A stretch of DNA of 64,000 nt from Trichuris trichiura (Eukaryota; Nematoda; Enoplea; Trichinellida; Trichuridae): positions 1,054,001 through 1,118,000 of the forward strand of contig JBAJFE010000029.1 in assembly GCA_037903355.1 (NCBI GenBank), in the 5' to 3' direction. This document shows, piece by piece, positions 24,187 through 35,400 of this stretch; positions within the stretch are counted from its first letter, which is position 1; every line of letters begins with the position of its first letter. The position numbers and the translations under genes are program-made. Below the pieces are notes generated by a model. The model worked only from the letters and a program-made list of their open reading frames with translations, made no database searches and was not told the origin of the DNA.

Positions 24187-24958
24187 ATGGACGGTAACTA
24201 TGTAAGCAATAGTGAACCACTTGAATAAAGTGAACGAAAAACGATTAAATCGGCTTATTATTTAGGTGAAGTAGTTGAGCCTTCTAAGCCAAGCTACTCG
24301 CGACTAACCAAAAGCTATTTCCTGTTTTTCAGACTACTTCCAAGATCTTGCTCATTATTGTGACATAGTTATAATTGCTTCCTGTCTTCTGAGTCCTATT
24401 CTTTCTGGCTTTGGTCTGGTCTTTACGATCGTTACTTACAAAACTGACGCTTTTCGAAAACCGAACGGAGGTAACTGGAATGAAAACTAAAGGATTTGAG
24501 TGATACGAACAGCTTTAAATCAGATAAACTCATCGAAGCTTGGCTTATCGGCCCCTTATTTGCCGTTGGTGGTGCCATCGCTTTTTACGTAGCAATTAGA
24601 CGAATATGTCAGAAAACGGCATGCACGGTAAAAAAAACTTACTTTTCGCCATCTATGTTTTAATATCATGGTTTACTTCAGCACAGCTCCAGTTCTGAAC
24701 AATATAACGAAGCGAGAACAGTGGCTCTGATGATTTCGCGGGAACACGAAAGAAGAGCTCCACTTGCTCTTGCAGTTAATCACAAAATTTTGACAGTTGT
24801 TTAATAGAGACTTAAAATATGCACTTTAGATGACTAGGAATGAATCATCCCTGTTACATCACTCTGAAACTCCCCCACCGACATATGACGAAGTTGTCAG
24901 GTATTTCTATTCTTTGATGAGCAATAGTAAAGAAAGGATAAACATTGTTAGCATTTAA
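24187..24958 (+). CDS. Two-TM PPxY membrane protein, paralogue C
   Basis: Well-supported exons are 24333-24470, 24524-24627, 24682-24774 and 24830-24958, with the same phases as A and B. TM1 is IVIIASCLLSPILSGFGLVFTIV and TM2 is WLIGPLFAVGGAIAFYVAI. The tail reads SETPPPTYDEVVRYF, again a PPxY site followed by acidic residues and VV. A possible first exon is just ATGGACG (24187-24193), followed by a 139-nt intron; it is the nearest in-phase start but is not proven. The protein would be about 156 residues, with no Ser-rich leader like that of A. Confidence 0.7.
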
Positions 24959-26395
24959 GAAACGGAAAAGTATTACCGCACTGCGAATCTGAAGTGTAAG
25001 CACCATTTGTCTGAACACTGCCTAACCTATCGCACTGTCAACAGCTAAACTGACATTTTTTATCTTGTGAGCCGTAACAATGCTGGATCAACTAATGCGA
25101 AAGTTACTTGCTGGAAAAAGGCTGCTTAATGCGTAATAAAACTCCAAAACTGTCTTATGAGAAAAAAGTCATACTCAAGCTTACATATGTATCTCTTCGC
25201 AAGATCCAACTTTCAAGAACGTAATATATAGTTAAGTCAAACTGGTCCGTAACAAGGTGCATTAGTTTTTCTGTATTAATAGTTTCTACGCATTAGTGAA
25301 AAATTTAAATAGTACCTAGAAAGTTTTAAATGCACTTAGACAATGCAAATTAAAGCTATACGAAATAGAAATGCACCACTGTTGGTAGAACACAGAAAAC
25401 GCTTTCACAAATAAGGAGCGCTTGGTACAACGTGAAACCACCTCATCCAATTTCACTGAGAAACAAGTTGCTAAAATACTATTACTTTTCTGTTGAGGCA
25501 ACTGCATGCGCATCCATTCTTTTTTCATAACAAGATCACGTCGATTTTAAAACGGTTTTTTCATTACCATATAAGACTGTGCATCCAGTTAGCCTTCGAT
25601 TAACATTTCTAACCTATTGTGAAATCACTCAATGACAATTAATTAAGTTCCAATTACAATCTAAATTCGAGTTCGCGGTTACACACAGTCCCTTCCGTTC
25701 GCAGAGCTAGCAATCCTTTTTTCCGCTATTTATTCAAAAAGTATTCACACTTACGTAGGTATGCAATCAAGACTTAACCGATGCTCAAATTACATGCAAT
25801 CATTGCAGCATAAATCATGCCTTATTATTCAGCGCGACGAACAGCCCTGGTTGGTGCATTAATTTCACCATTAAAAGCAACTACAATTGTGAATCTGAAT
25901 CTATGATTTACTAACTTTGCGCAGCCTAAGTTTATAGTATGACATTTATAGCTGAACATTTTACCATTCCTTATGTGGTAAACAAATCAGCTGATTTGAA
26001 GAACTTACATAATCGCTTGGTTCGGAGAAACAGTTTTATGTATTCGTAAGATTGGCAAACGCACAAACTGAGAAGCAGTCACTTTCATTGCATTATGTAT
26101 TACGTTAGTCATAACACGGACCATTTTACAAGAAACAGATATGAAAATCTACAAACTCTTTCCGGACGAGATCAATCCGGCACAGCTAACTATAACTTAG
26201 GGACATACTGGGCATGTTAAAGTGCCTTCCATCCCATCCTAACCACATTCTGAAGAAGCTGACCACTCAATATGGCACCTGATCGTTCTTAAGACTAATT
26301 ACCGAACCTGCTCGTTAATGTTAAAATAGTTGGCCGTTAATGAGTCTTTACGCATATCAACCATAACGCAGATTGAACAGCAGCCTTTTTCGTCA
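24959..26395. other. Convergent spacer, paralogue C to CSTF2
   Basis: About 1.4 kb of AT-rich sequence. I looked on the minus strand for the CSTF2 C-terminal helical domain and did not find it. No other gene seen. Confidence 0.4.
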
Positions 26396-27768
26396 TTACA
26401 ATGTTTCACTTGAAGTTAAATAGTTCAGATTAGCAACGAGCGGATTTCTTGCCGACGTTTCAAAAAAATCAGTCGACGATCTTTGAGATGGCTGCTCTGA
26501 AAGTGACTTCATATTTTCAATGTGCTGAAAAGAAACTGTTTACGCCAACAAACGTGTAAACTAAACTTGAGTTAACGTTACCTTTGCCAGGTCGTTCGTT
26601 CGAGAATAAGGTTTGTGAAGGAGGGACAAAGCAGTATTTTGGTCAATTTGACGACAAATAACGGAGGCGTCAAGAATAGCGAGAGCAATCTGTGGATTTT
26701 CCACCAAAAATCCTCTAGTTTCGTTTGGATTGTTTCTCAACGAAGTCTACTGCTACGGTTAGCATAAATTCAAAAATGTGAACAGCATACCTTAATCTCC
26801 TGTAGGAATTCGACCAGTCTTTCTTTAGGTAAGTCAATCAAAGCATCGCTAATGGCACGTTTTGCATCTTCTCCGCAGGCAGTTGGACCGTAATAAGACT
26901 TAAAATGTTAGCCCATTAAATGTTCGCCCTTAAACAAAAATAAAAGCCCAATATACTTCTTCTTCTGCTGCTGCCATCATCATATGCATCTCTAAAAATG
27001 TAACATGCTTACATTGAAGTTAATGCAAACATAATTACGGCGAATCTCCTCCTTAGTTCTTTCGCCAGAAGCAGCGTCAATACGAAGGCCTCTACCATTG
27101 AATTCTAGGTTTTTCATATTGCGAAGCGCGCTTGCTGCTGTCTCTTTGTCACAAAATTCACAGAAACCGTAACCCTTCGATCGACCAGTTTCCCGGTCGT
27201 ACATGAGTCTGAAGTAGTCGTTTAAATGGTCTTAAGGACGTTCAATACAACATGCACATAGCGTTGTGGCAAAAAGCATACCGAAAACTAAGCACCTGCC
27301 CCGCTCGACTGAATATTTCGGAAAGTTGCGCTTCAGTTGCGTCATACGGAATATTTCCCACTGAAACAACATTTGTCAGCAAAGACTGCATCAGTGCATA
27401 ATCATGGAATAAAAATCTGCGAAAAGGGCTTACTGTTACTTGCCAAAACACATTATATTTAATGTATTACATGAAGACATACAGAACTTATAGGATCTGT
27501 TTGGCTAGCAAACTTATTTCGTATAACATAAGCGATAAGTAACGACAAACGCATGGCACTTCACGATAAATTGCTAAACGCCTGCTTTATTTTTCTTCCA
27601 TACGATTCCAACTGCAAAAACTTTCTGGGGTAACTGAAGAGCATACTGAGTATAGCATTTAGTATGTTAAGTTAACTGATGGAAATCCAGTGCGCCCAGC
27701 AGCCGAGAAAAAATATTCTCACCGAAAACGGAGCGCTGCGTTCTTTCAGAAACATTTTGTGACGCCAT
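26396..27768 (-). CDS. CSTF2: Cleavage stimulation factor subunit 2 (CstF-64), short form
   Basis: R NA-binding subunit of CstF that recognises the U/GU-rich element during pre-mRNA 3'-end cleavage. Exons 27723-27768, 27282-27360, 27039-27208, 26957-26991, 26791-26898, 26582-26746 and 26396-26524 join to 243 residues. The RRM has RNP2 SVFVGNIPYD and RNP1 KGYGFCEF (in the family context LMYDRETGRSKGYGFCEF), followed by the CstF hinge region (LPKERLVEFLQEIK ... NPNETRGFLVENPQIALAILDA). The protein stops after a short Ser/Thr-rich tail (YLTSSETL). The proline/glycine-rich part and the conserved C-terminal three-helix domain are missing. A GTGAAA donor-like site near the stop could splice to undetected 3' exons. 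Confidence 0.9.
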
Positions 27769-28449
27769 AACACAACGACGTCCACCTCAGCAAGAAATCT
27801 CTGTTTCTCTGTTTCTAGCGATAAATAAGTAAGTGCAGGTTTGAATGCATGCTGTAATGAATCCATGTGCTGCGTTCCTAATAGGCGCGGTAAACGTGGG
27901 TACTGTGCTTTCCATTTTGCAGAATAAGTTCCACTTTCACCTATTGTTTGGCTTTACCTCCTTGGGTAGATATGGTAAAGATTAGGTGACATTACCATAT
28001 ATAAACGAAAGTTAAGCTGTCTCAGCTTCGAACAGTGCGACTGTCAGTTGGCAAAATGGCACGAACAGCCATATTATTTTGCCTTTGTTCCTACTGGAAT
28101 GTTCATTTTGCAGGGTAAATATGTTATTAAATAAAGTATTTCCAAAGGGGTACACTGATTTTAGCGTGTCAGTAACAGTTTTACAACAGCAAGTTCGAGT
28201 AAAGGCTGTTTCGCTTGAAGATCCTGCAGAAACTTAATTTAACGCATGTTGGTCTAAACCTCGAAAAGTCATAGAAAAGCCTCCATATTGACATTATTCC
28301 GTATTTCCGGAATTCTAGCAAGCCTTGCAGTGCTCAAAAAAGGCAAACAGATAAACGCTTTTATTGGAAGGATTGTAAATCTCGACAGCGAAAATAGACA
28401 CAGCAGTAAACTTCTTTTTCTTTTTTCTTCGTACGGGGTTTTGTTTTGT
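27769..28449. other. Upstream region of CSTF2
   Basis: No gene. It should contain the CSTF2 promoter. The right edge abuts the large palindrome. Confidence 0.4.
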
Positions 28450-28503
28450 TTCACACATCCAGCATTCACGGTAATGACCCCGTTGTTTAAAAAGCTTTAT
28501 TAA

Positions 28504-28550
28504 AAACCAGAGCTTTCGGGCATAACCGATGCCCGTCATCAGTGGTTATA
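28504..28550 (-). ncRNA. Hammerhead ribozyme, left arm of palindrome
   Basis: Minus-strand order: stem I AACCA, CTGATGA, stem II CGGGCAT/ATGCCCG with loop, GAAA, GCTC, then TGGTT pairing all five stem-I bases. The core is fully canonical. Confidence 0.85.
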
Positions 28551-28931
28551 AAAATAAAAATAAAACCGAGTTCGCCACCAGGTTGGTCAGCTAATCAGCA
28601 AGTACTCCCCCCTAGCCAACCTGGGCAGAGGTAACATCGGTCGGGTCCAACCGAGGACCGCGTTGACGTTTTCCTCCAGCCCTAGTCAGCCGAGCAGGAG
28701 CGCAAGCGTTACTGCCGACTGCCCTGTGTGGCGACATTATTCGTTTGTCGCCACACAGGGCGGTTGACAGTAACGCTTGCGCTCCTGCTCGGCTGACTAG
28801 GGCTGGAGGAAAACGTCAACGCGGTCCTCGGTTGGACCCGACCGATGTTACCTCTGCCCAGGTTGGCTAGGGGGGAGTACTTGCTGATTAGCTGACCAAC
28901 CTGGTGGCGAACTCGGTTTTATTTTTATTTT

Positions 28932-28978
28932 TATAACCACTGATGACGGGCATCGGTTATGCCCGAAAGCTCTGGTTT
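28932..28978 (+). ncRNA. Hammerhead ribozyme, right arm of palindrome
   Basis: Identical to the left-arm copy, on the opposite strand. Five-base-pair stem I (AACCA/TGGTT), seven-base-pair stem II, one-base-pair stem III. Predicted cleavage is after GCTC. Confidence 0.85.
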
Positions 28979-29456
28979 TTAATAAAGCTTTTTAAACAAC
29001 GGGGTCATTACCGTGAATGCTGGATGTGTGAAGCAGTAAATTTGGAATAAAATGTTAAGTTCACGGGATCTCAACGGTGTTCGACAACATTATATTAATT
29101 GTGTAGCCCGCATTGTGGAAAAACGTCAAGTCGGCATCGTAACCTGATTTTCTTATTGACATGGTTATGGTACTGAGAAAGCAAAGAAGAGGCAAAGTGT
29201 TTCTTCACCAGATTTGGGTTATTGATTCATCCTAGCTGGTGAATACAGTGGCAGGTTGTGTAACTGTTTCATATTCTCTCATTGTTTTCAGTAGTGGTTT
29301 AATGTAATATAATCTTTAATTCCGTCTTGATTGCATCTCCGTGTATGATCGGTGAAATTTGTTTGACGTATTGCGCCCTAACATTGATTCCGGTTGCGTA
29401 GACTTCGTGCTTCTTGAATACGTATTGCAGAATCTGAACGTTGACGTTAAAGAGCA

Positions 29457-32400
29457 ATGTTCATTTTGTTTGAGCACGCGTCTGGTTATTCCTTGTTCAA
29501 CGTCAAACAGTTTGAAGAATTGGGTGCTCACCTTGAAAGCGTACGCACAGAACTACATTTTGAATAAAATAATTTTGTTTGGTCTAATGCAGGTCGAAGC
29601 TAGTGTTCGCGATTTTGGCAAGTTTAACGCGCTTGTTCATTTACGTGCTTACGCTCCATTCGAGAACGTAGAAGATGCTTTGGAAGAATGTTTGGCGATT
29701 ACAGATGGTAAGTCTCGTGTCATATCGCACCACTTCCGGATTTTAGCGTATTATTTTTTCATTATTTGGCCTGTTTTCACAATATTTTTGTATTTTCAGG
29801 TCTCTTACCTCCATTGTTATTGAGTTTTCTTGAGAAGAACTTCTTAGGAACTGATAAAAAGTCAGTGACTTTGGGAGTTGGAGATCCCAAATTGGGCCAG
29901 GCTATTTCTGCTCAATTCCCAGCTATCAAATGCTTACACACTGATGCTGTTCCCGAAGTGTTACGCGGAATCAGATATCACTTTACCAAGTACTGCAAGA
30001 AAATTTCCGGCAAGGCAGAATTCAGCGCACAGCTAGGACTGGGTCATCGTTTAGCCCGAGCGAAGGTAAATCTACATTTTAAGGAAAAGTAATGTCGTTC
30101 AGTTTTTGCAGCTTTCCATATACGTTGTTCTAGGTATGCTCTTGCATGTTCACTTTTCCTAATTAGGGCTGGCTAGTGATGTGCATTTACTTTTTGGGGT
30201 AAAAGTCGCCCTTGATAGACTAGGTGACGTGTTCTGGTTTTAACTGAACTGTGTGTAATTGGTGCTTTATAATGGATTTCGGTATTTACAGTTTATTCTA
30301 CTGAATTTTTTGGCAGGTGCAATTCAATGCTAACAGAGTGGACAATATGATTATGCAAGCCATAGCATTGGTTGATCAGACCGGCAAAGACATAAACACG
30401 TTTGTTATGCGGATAAGAGAATGGTGAGTAGAGGCTGCAGAGTAAATTTTTATTTCTATGTTCCATAGGTATTCGTACCACTTTCCTGAACTTTACAAAT
30501 TAGTTCCGGATCAATATCTGTATTGTCTATGCGCAAGTTACATTGGTGAGAGATCAACATTTACCGAAGATAAAATTGCTCATGTAGCAGGTATATATTC
30601 GGTTCGTTCTTATTTTTCTAATGTAGACAGTAAAAGCGGTTTAATCCCCGTTAGTGTTTTTAACCACTAACTGGGATTAAACCATTTCCGCTGTTGCAAC
30701 AGCGACCCATTATGAGAGTACATGTCTTAAGTCATTTTCCTAATGTTATTTGGTTCCAGAAATACTGTCGGACGAGGAGAAAGCTAAAGAAGTATTTGAA
30801 GCATCCCGAAATTCTATTGGCATGGAGGTGACAGCGGGAGATCTCTTGAACGTAGATTTGTTTTGCGCTCGCGTAATCAGTCTTATGCAGTACCGTACGA
30901 ATATGTTGTCATATTTAAAAAGTCGTATGCAATCTTGTGCTCCCAGTTTGTCAGCTGTAGTAGGAGAACAGGTTAGGCTTCTTCAATCTGTAATACCTCA
31001 ATATATGGGTTTAATTTTAGGTCGGAGCAAGGCTTATTTCTCAGGCGGGAAGTTTAAATAATTTGGCCAAGTATCCTGCTTCAACGATTCAAATTCTGGG
31101 CGCGGAAAAGGCGCTGTTTCGTGCTCTAAAGAAGAAAGGTTTATTGAACTGTCGCGTGTCTTAATGATAGTTTTATTTTTCTTTCAGGAAATACGCCGAA
31201 GTATGGGCTTCTGTACCATTCCCCTTTCATCGGACGTGCTGCTACTAAAGATAAAGGAAAAATAAGTCGTTTCTTGGCTAACAAGTGCGCTATTGCGTCG
31301 CGCATAGATTGTTTCGCCGAAATTCCTCTTAGCATTTACGGTGAACATTTAAAAGCACAAGTAAGTTCATGTTTTTAAGATCGTTGGTCTTTTTGCATTA
31401 GTTTTCCATTCGTTCATTGAGTGTTCAGGTTGAAGAACGTCTTCACCTGTTTGAAACAGGAGTACGGCCAAAGAAGAATGTTGACGTAATGCGTGAAGCG
31501 ATTGCTGAAGCAAAGGAGCAGGAGGTTTGCAATTCTAATAATGCCACATGTCGGAATAATTTAATATCTCGTTTAGGCTGCCATGCTGCAAAAGTTGAAA
31601 GTTAAAACAAGAAAATCGCATGATTTCACGAATGATGAGGTATCAACGGTACACCACATATTCTTTGATACGTTAACCGATAGGGTTCGTTCGAAAACTC
31701 TAGTTAAACAATCTTTTCTTTGTAATATGATTACCAACCATTTGTCTACCAGTTTAAAGTGGCTGTTCTATTATGCCTTTCAGTTTTTTGCATTTCCTGC
31801 TCAGCTGACCTAACGTATGGGGAGAAGGCTTTCTTTCACCTTTTCATATAACAGCATTCTGAATTGGTTGCCTAAACTTTTGACAAATAATGTTTTCTTG
31901 AAAACGTTTCATAGCCAGAGTTAAATATAGAGATTTCGGAAGTCCTTTAACTCATATTTAGCTTGGCAAAGTGGAACAAGCAAATTCTGGGATCTAGATG
32001 TTTAGCGTTGAAGTATGTAACAAACATTTTCTGGCTAAAATTGCCATAATTCTTTCTTCACCGTGATGCGTTCATTTTCCTGAATAATGAGCATTCTAAA
32101 TCGTTTTCATGTCTGCTTTCAGGTGGAAGCACCTGGCGCCGATTCGGAGGATGTGAGTTCCAGCAAAGATTCTTTGAATAGAAAGACGAACGGTAACTTT
32201 TTTCATTTGTTTAATAACCGCGACTTAGCAGTGCTGTTGAGTGTACATTTTTCTAATAAGTCGTTATTTGAAGCTAGGTTAATCTAAGCCTCTTTTGTTT
32301 ATTGTTCCCAGTCAGTCCTTTTCCATTTAAATGTTTAAAATGTACTGCATACATGCAATACAGTAGTCCTACAGAACATCATGCCTTTGTGTAGCCTATT

Positions 32401-35400
32401 TCAGAGCTGCTTAAAATTGCTGCATGAGGAGGATCTTCAAGCGCAAAAGCTGCTTTTTAACAAAATAATGAATTCTCTACGTAATGTATTGAGTACCTTA
32501 TTGAACAATAATAACTTTAGAGTAAGCAATTTTGAAAATGTGGTTTCTTGGTACGGGAGCGTATGTTTTCATGATGCAAAATCTGAATATCTTTATTACG
32601 GATTCTGTCCCGTTGAGATGTAAAATAAAAAGATTTTTCTCTCTCCAGAGCTTTCGGGTCGACCGAGACCCGTCTTCAGCGGTTGTGAGTTATGGTTGTA
32701 ACTTGTGCGCGTGACTTGAGTCTTCTGTCGTTTTCATGGTTTAAAGCTGGTGTTTTAAAGTTCTCTGTTGGTGGTTTTTCTGTTTGTATGGTATGTGATT
32801 TGTCCGTTTTTCGCATTTTTTCTCATGTGCGGTGATTATTTCTCCTTTCACTTGCTCCATGTGTTCTTGTATCACGTCCGATTATGGAGCAGCAGTCGTA
32901 ACGCGTCACTATATTTGTCCAAATTTCACTTACATCTGCTCCTTGGTCACGGTTATATGTGAGGTTGTGTCTTATGTAAAGGGCTTCTTTGATTCTTCTT
33001 AATCGTAGGTTCTTTTCATAACATAAGACTTTTGGGTTGAGCGTTTGGTTGCATTGTGTGGCATGTTCTGCCACGGCAGAGGCCTGTTTGGCTTTTTCCA
33101 TGGTGATTATCGGGTTTAAAATTGGTCTTCCTCTTTTTGTAGTTCCATAGCCACTGCTATTGAGCATGGCCTTTGCATTATTGTAACTTGTAAGCTTTTT
33201 TAAGTGTTCATTAAATCTATGTTCCAAGGTGTTCCCCGTTTCGCCAATATAAATTCCTGAGAAAGAACATTCGAGTGCGTATACTAATCCTGTCTTCTTG
33301 TTTGTTGGGATTTTTGTTTTGTCCGAGCGAAGAATTGATCTGAGGTTAGGGGAGCTCTTGAAGAAGACTCTGAAACCTAACGTTCTTCCTAGCCGGGTAA
33401 TTTTTTCTCCTAAACTTGCCACATAGGGAATAACTAAGCAAGGCTGGTGCGAAGCGTTTTCTGCACTAGATTCACGTTTGCGAAGCTTGTAGTTGAATAC
33501 TTGGCTAATAAAGGACTTGGGATATCCGTTCTTGCAGAAAATTTTTCGAATGTAGTTGAACTCTGGTTGAAGATATTCAGGACTGCATAATTTGATTGCT
33601 CGGTCAATCATTCCAGGGAGGATACCTCGCATTACTGATCGGGGGTGATTTGATGAAAAGTTGAGGTACTAATCCGTGTGCGTGGGTTTTCTATATACTC
33701 AGGTTTTTAGCCCATCGTTTGTGCGAATAATTAAAGCGTCTAGAAAGGGTAGGGTATTGTTGTCTTCTTTTTCCATTGTGAAAACAATTTGGTTCGGGCG
33801 GATGTTGTTGAGGAATTGTAAAAATTGCTCTTCCTTTCCAGCTTTAATAATTACGAATATGTCGTCTACGTACCTTTTGAAAAGGCGTGGAGCTATGTGT
33901 CTGTCTACCGTTGCGAACATCTGTCTTTCAAAGCTTTCCATAAATATTTCTGCTAATACTGGAGATAAGGAGCTGCCCATAGGTACTCCGCTAGATTGTT
34001 TGTAGTACTTGTTATCAAAAGTGAAATGATTGCCCTCTTCCATGCAAAAGGAAACCAATTTGACAATGTGAAAGGGATTTAGTTTAGTTCTGCTGGGTAG
34101 ACTTGTGTCTGCATTGAGGAGATTGTATAGGATCTCAAGTGTATCTGATATGGGGATGCTCGGGAATAGTTCTTTTACATCATAACTAACCAGAATCTCA
34201 TCTGGTTCTAGGTAGTGACTCCGGATTTCGTTGACAAAAGTTTTGCTATTTTTGATAAAGGACGGCTCTTTGCCAATAAGTGGTTTGACGATCGTTCCTA
34301 AGTATCGACTGAGTTCACTTGTGATACTATTAATGGTGGAGACTATTGGTCTCATTGGAATCCCTGGTTTGTGTACTTTTGGGAGACCATAAAGCTCAGG
34401 GGGTCTGAAGTTCGATGCAAACTTAAGATGTGTTATCATTTTGTTGATTTCAGGTTCTTTGGTCTCTGTGGCATATGTGATGAGGAGAGATCGAAGATTT
34501 TTCCGGGAAGCCTCTGTAGAGTCAGTGGGTAAAGGGGCACAATTGTTGGTGCTTAAGATAGGAGAAATAATCACCGCACATGAGAAAAAATGCGAAAAAC
34601 GGACAAATCGCATACCATACAAACAGAAAAACCACCAACAGAGAACTTTAAAACACCCGCTTTAAACCATAGAAACGACAGAAGACTCAAGTCACGCGCA
34701 CACTTTATACTCATAATTCACAACCGCTGAAGACGGGCCTCGGTCGGCCCGAAAGCTCCGGAGAGAGAAAAATCTTTTTATTTTACATCTCAACGGGACA
34801 GAATCCGTAATAAAGAAATTTAGAGTAAGCAGTTGAATTATTGGAGGACGGGTGCATATGAAGGCAATTAAGCCCATTGAGTTTAAACGAAAGTTGACAG
34901 TTTGAATAAAAAACTGAGTCGGGATCATTTTTAATGTTTATACCTACCGTGGTTGAGCTTAAGGGGCGGTAGCGCTGCTGAAAGATTAACTGGGCCGATG
35001 AAAAGGACGCTGGTAATGGGTTTAGGCTGACCCAAAAGTTTCTTATATGACGCCAAAGAAATGTTTCTTCCTGCAAGCTGTTCTTAATAACATTATAATC
35101 GGCATAATTACACATTTATTTTGCCGCCTTTGACAGAATTGGATTAGAGCAGGCGAGCAAACACGAACGGGGCACTGCCATCGGCCCTGCACAACTTATC
35201 GTCCACTAAACCACTACACTTACGACTGTTCTTCACGTGAAAAGAATACAATTAATACACTATTTAATTCATATTTACTTTTGCCATATCTGAACGACTG
35301 ATCTAAAGAGTCTGGATGTAGTTTTCTGATCTTCCAAATAAATCATCCAGACTCAACAAGAAGAAAAGGTCTTTATTTCAAGGGAAGCTCTGCAAACTGG

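Larger units (their letters stand above)
28450..29032. mobile_element. 583-bp palindrome with a hammerhead ribozyme in each arm
   Basis: Arms of about 280 bp read as exact reverse complements as far as I can compare them, around a short centre near 28740. They are GC-rich unlike the surroundings. Each arm carries a complete hammerhead core pointing outwards (28504-28550 minus, 28932-28978 plus). Such identity suggests a recent event. Confidence 0.9.
32590..34814 (-). mobile_element. Penelope-like retroelement (GIY-YIG type) flanked by ribozyme inverted repeats
   Basis: The coding region runs on the minus strand, bounded by inverted repeats of about 255-260 bp (32590-32846 and 34561-34814). 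Each repeat contains a hammerhead core close to its outer end. Reverse transcriptase is followed by a GIY-YIG endonuclease in one frame, the Penelope order. The N-terminal part of the usual ORF is missing and two in-frame stops interrupt it. The element lies in the last NOP56 intron, antisense to the gene. Confidence 0.9.

Noticed and set aside
30170..30250. C/D-box snoRNA-like spacing (GTGATGT ... CTGA) in a NOP56 intron
   Set aside because: Host genes of this type often carry snoRNAs, but the C box is imperfect and no terminal stem is seen.
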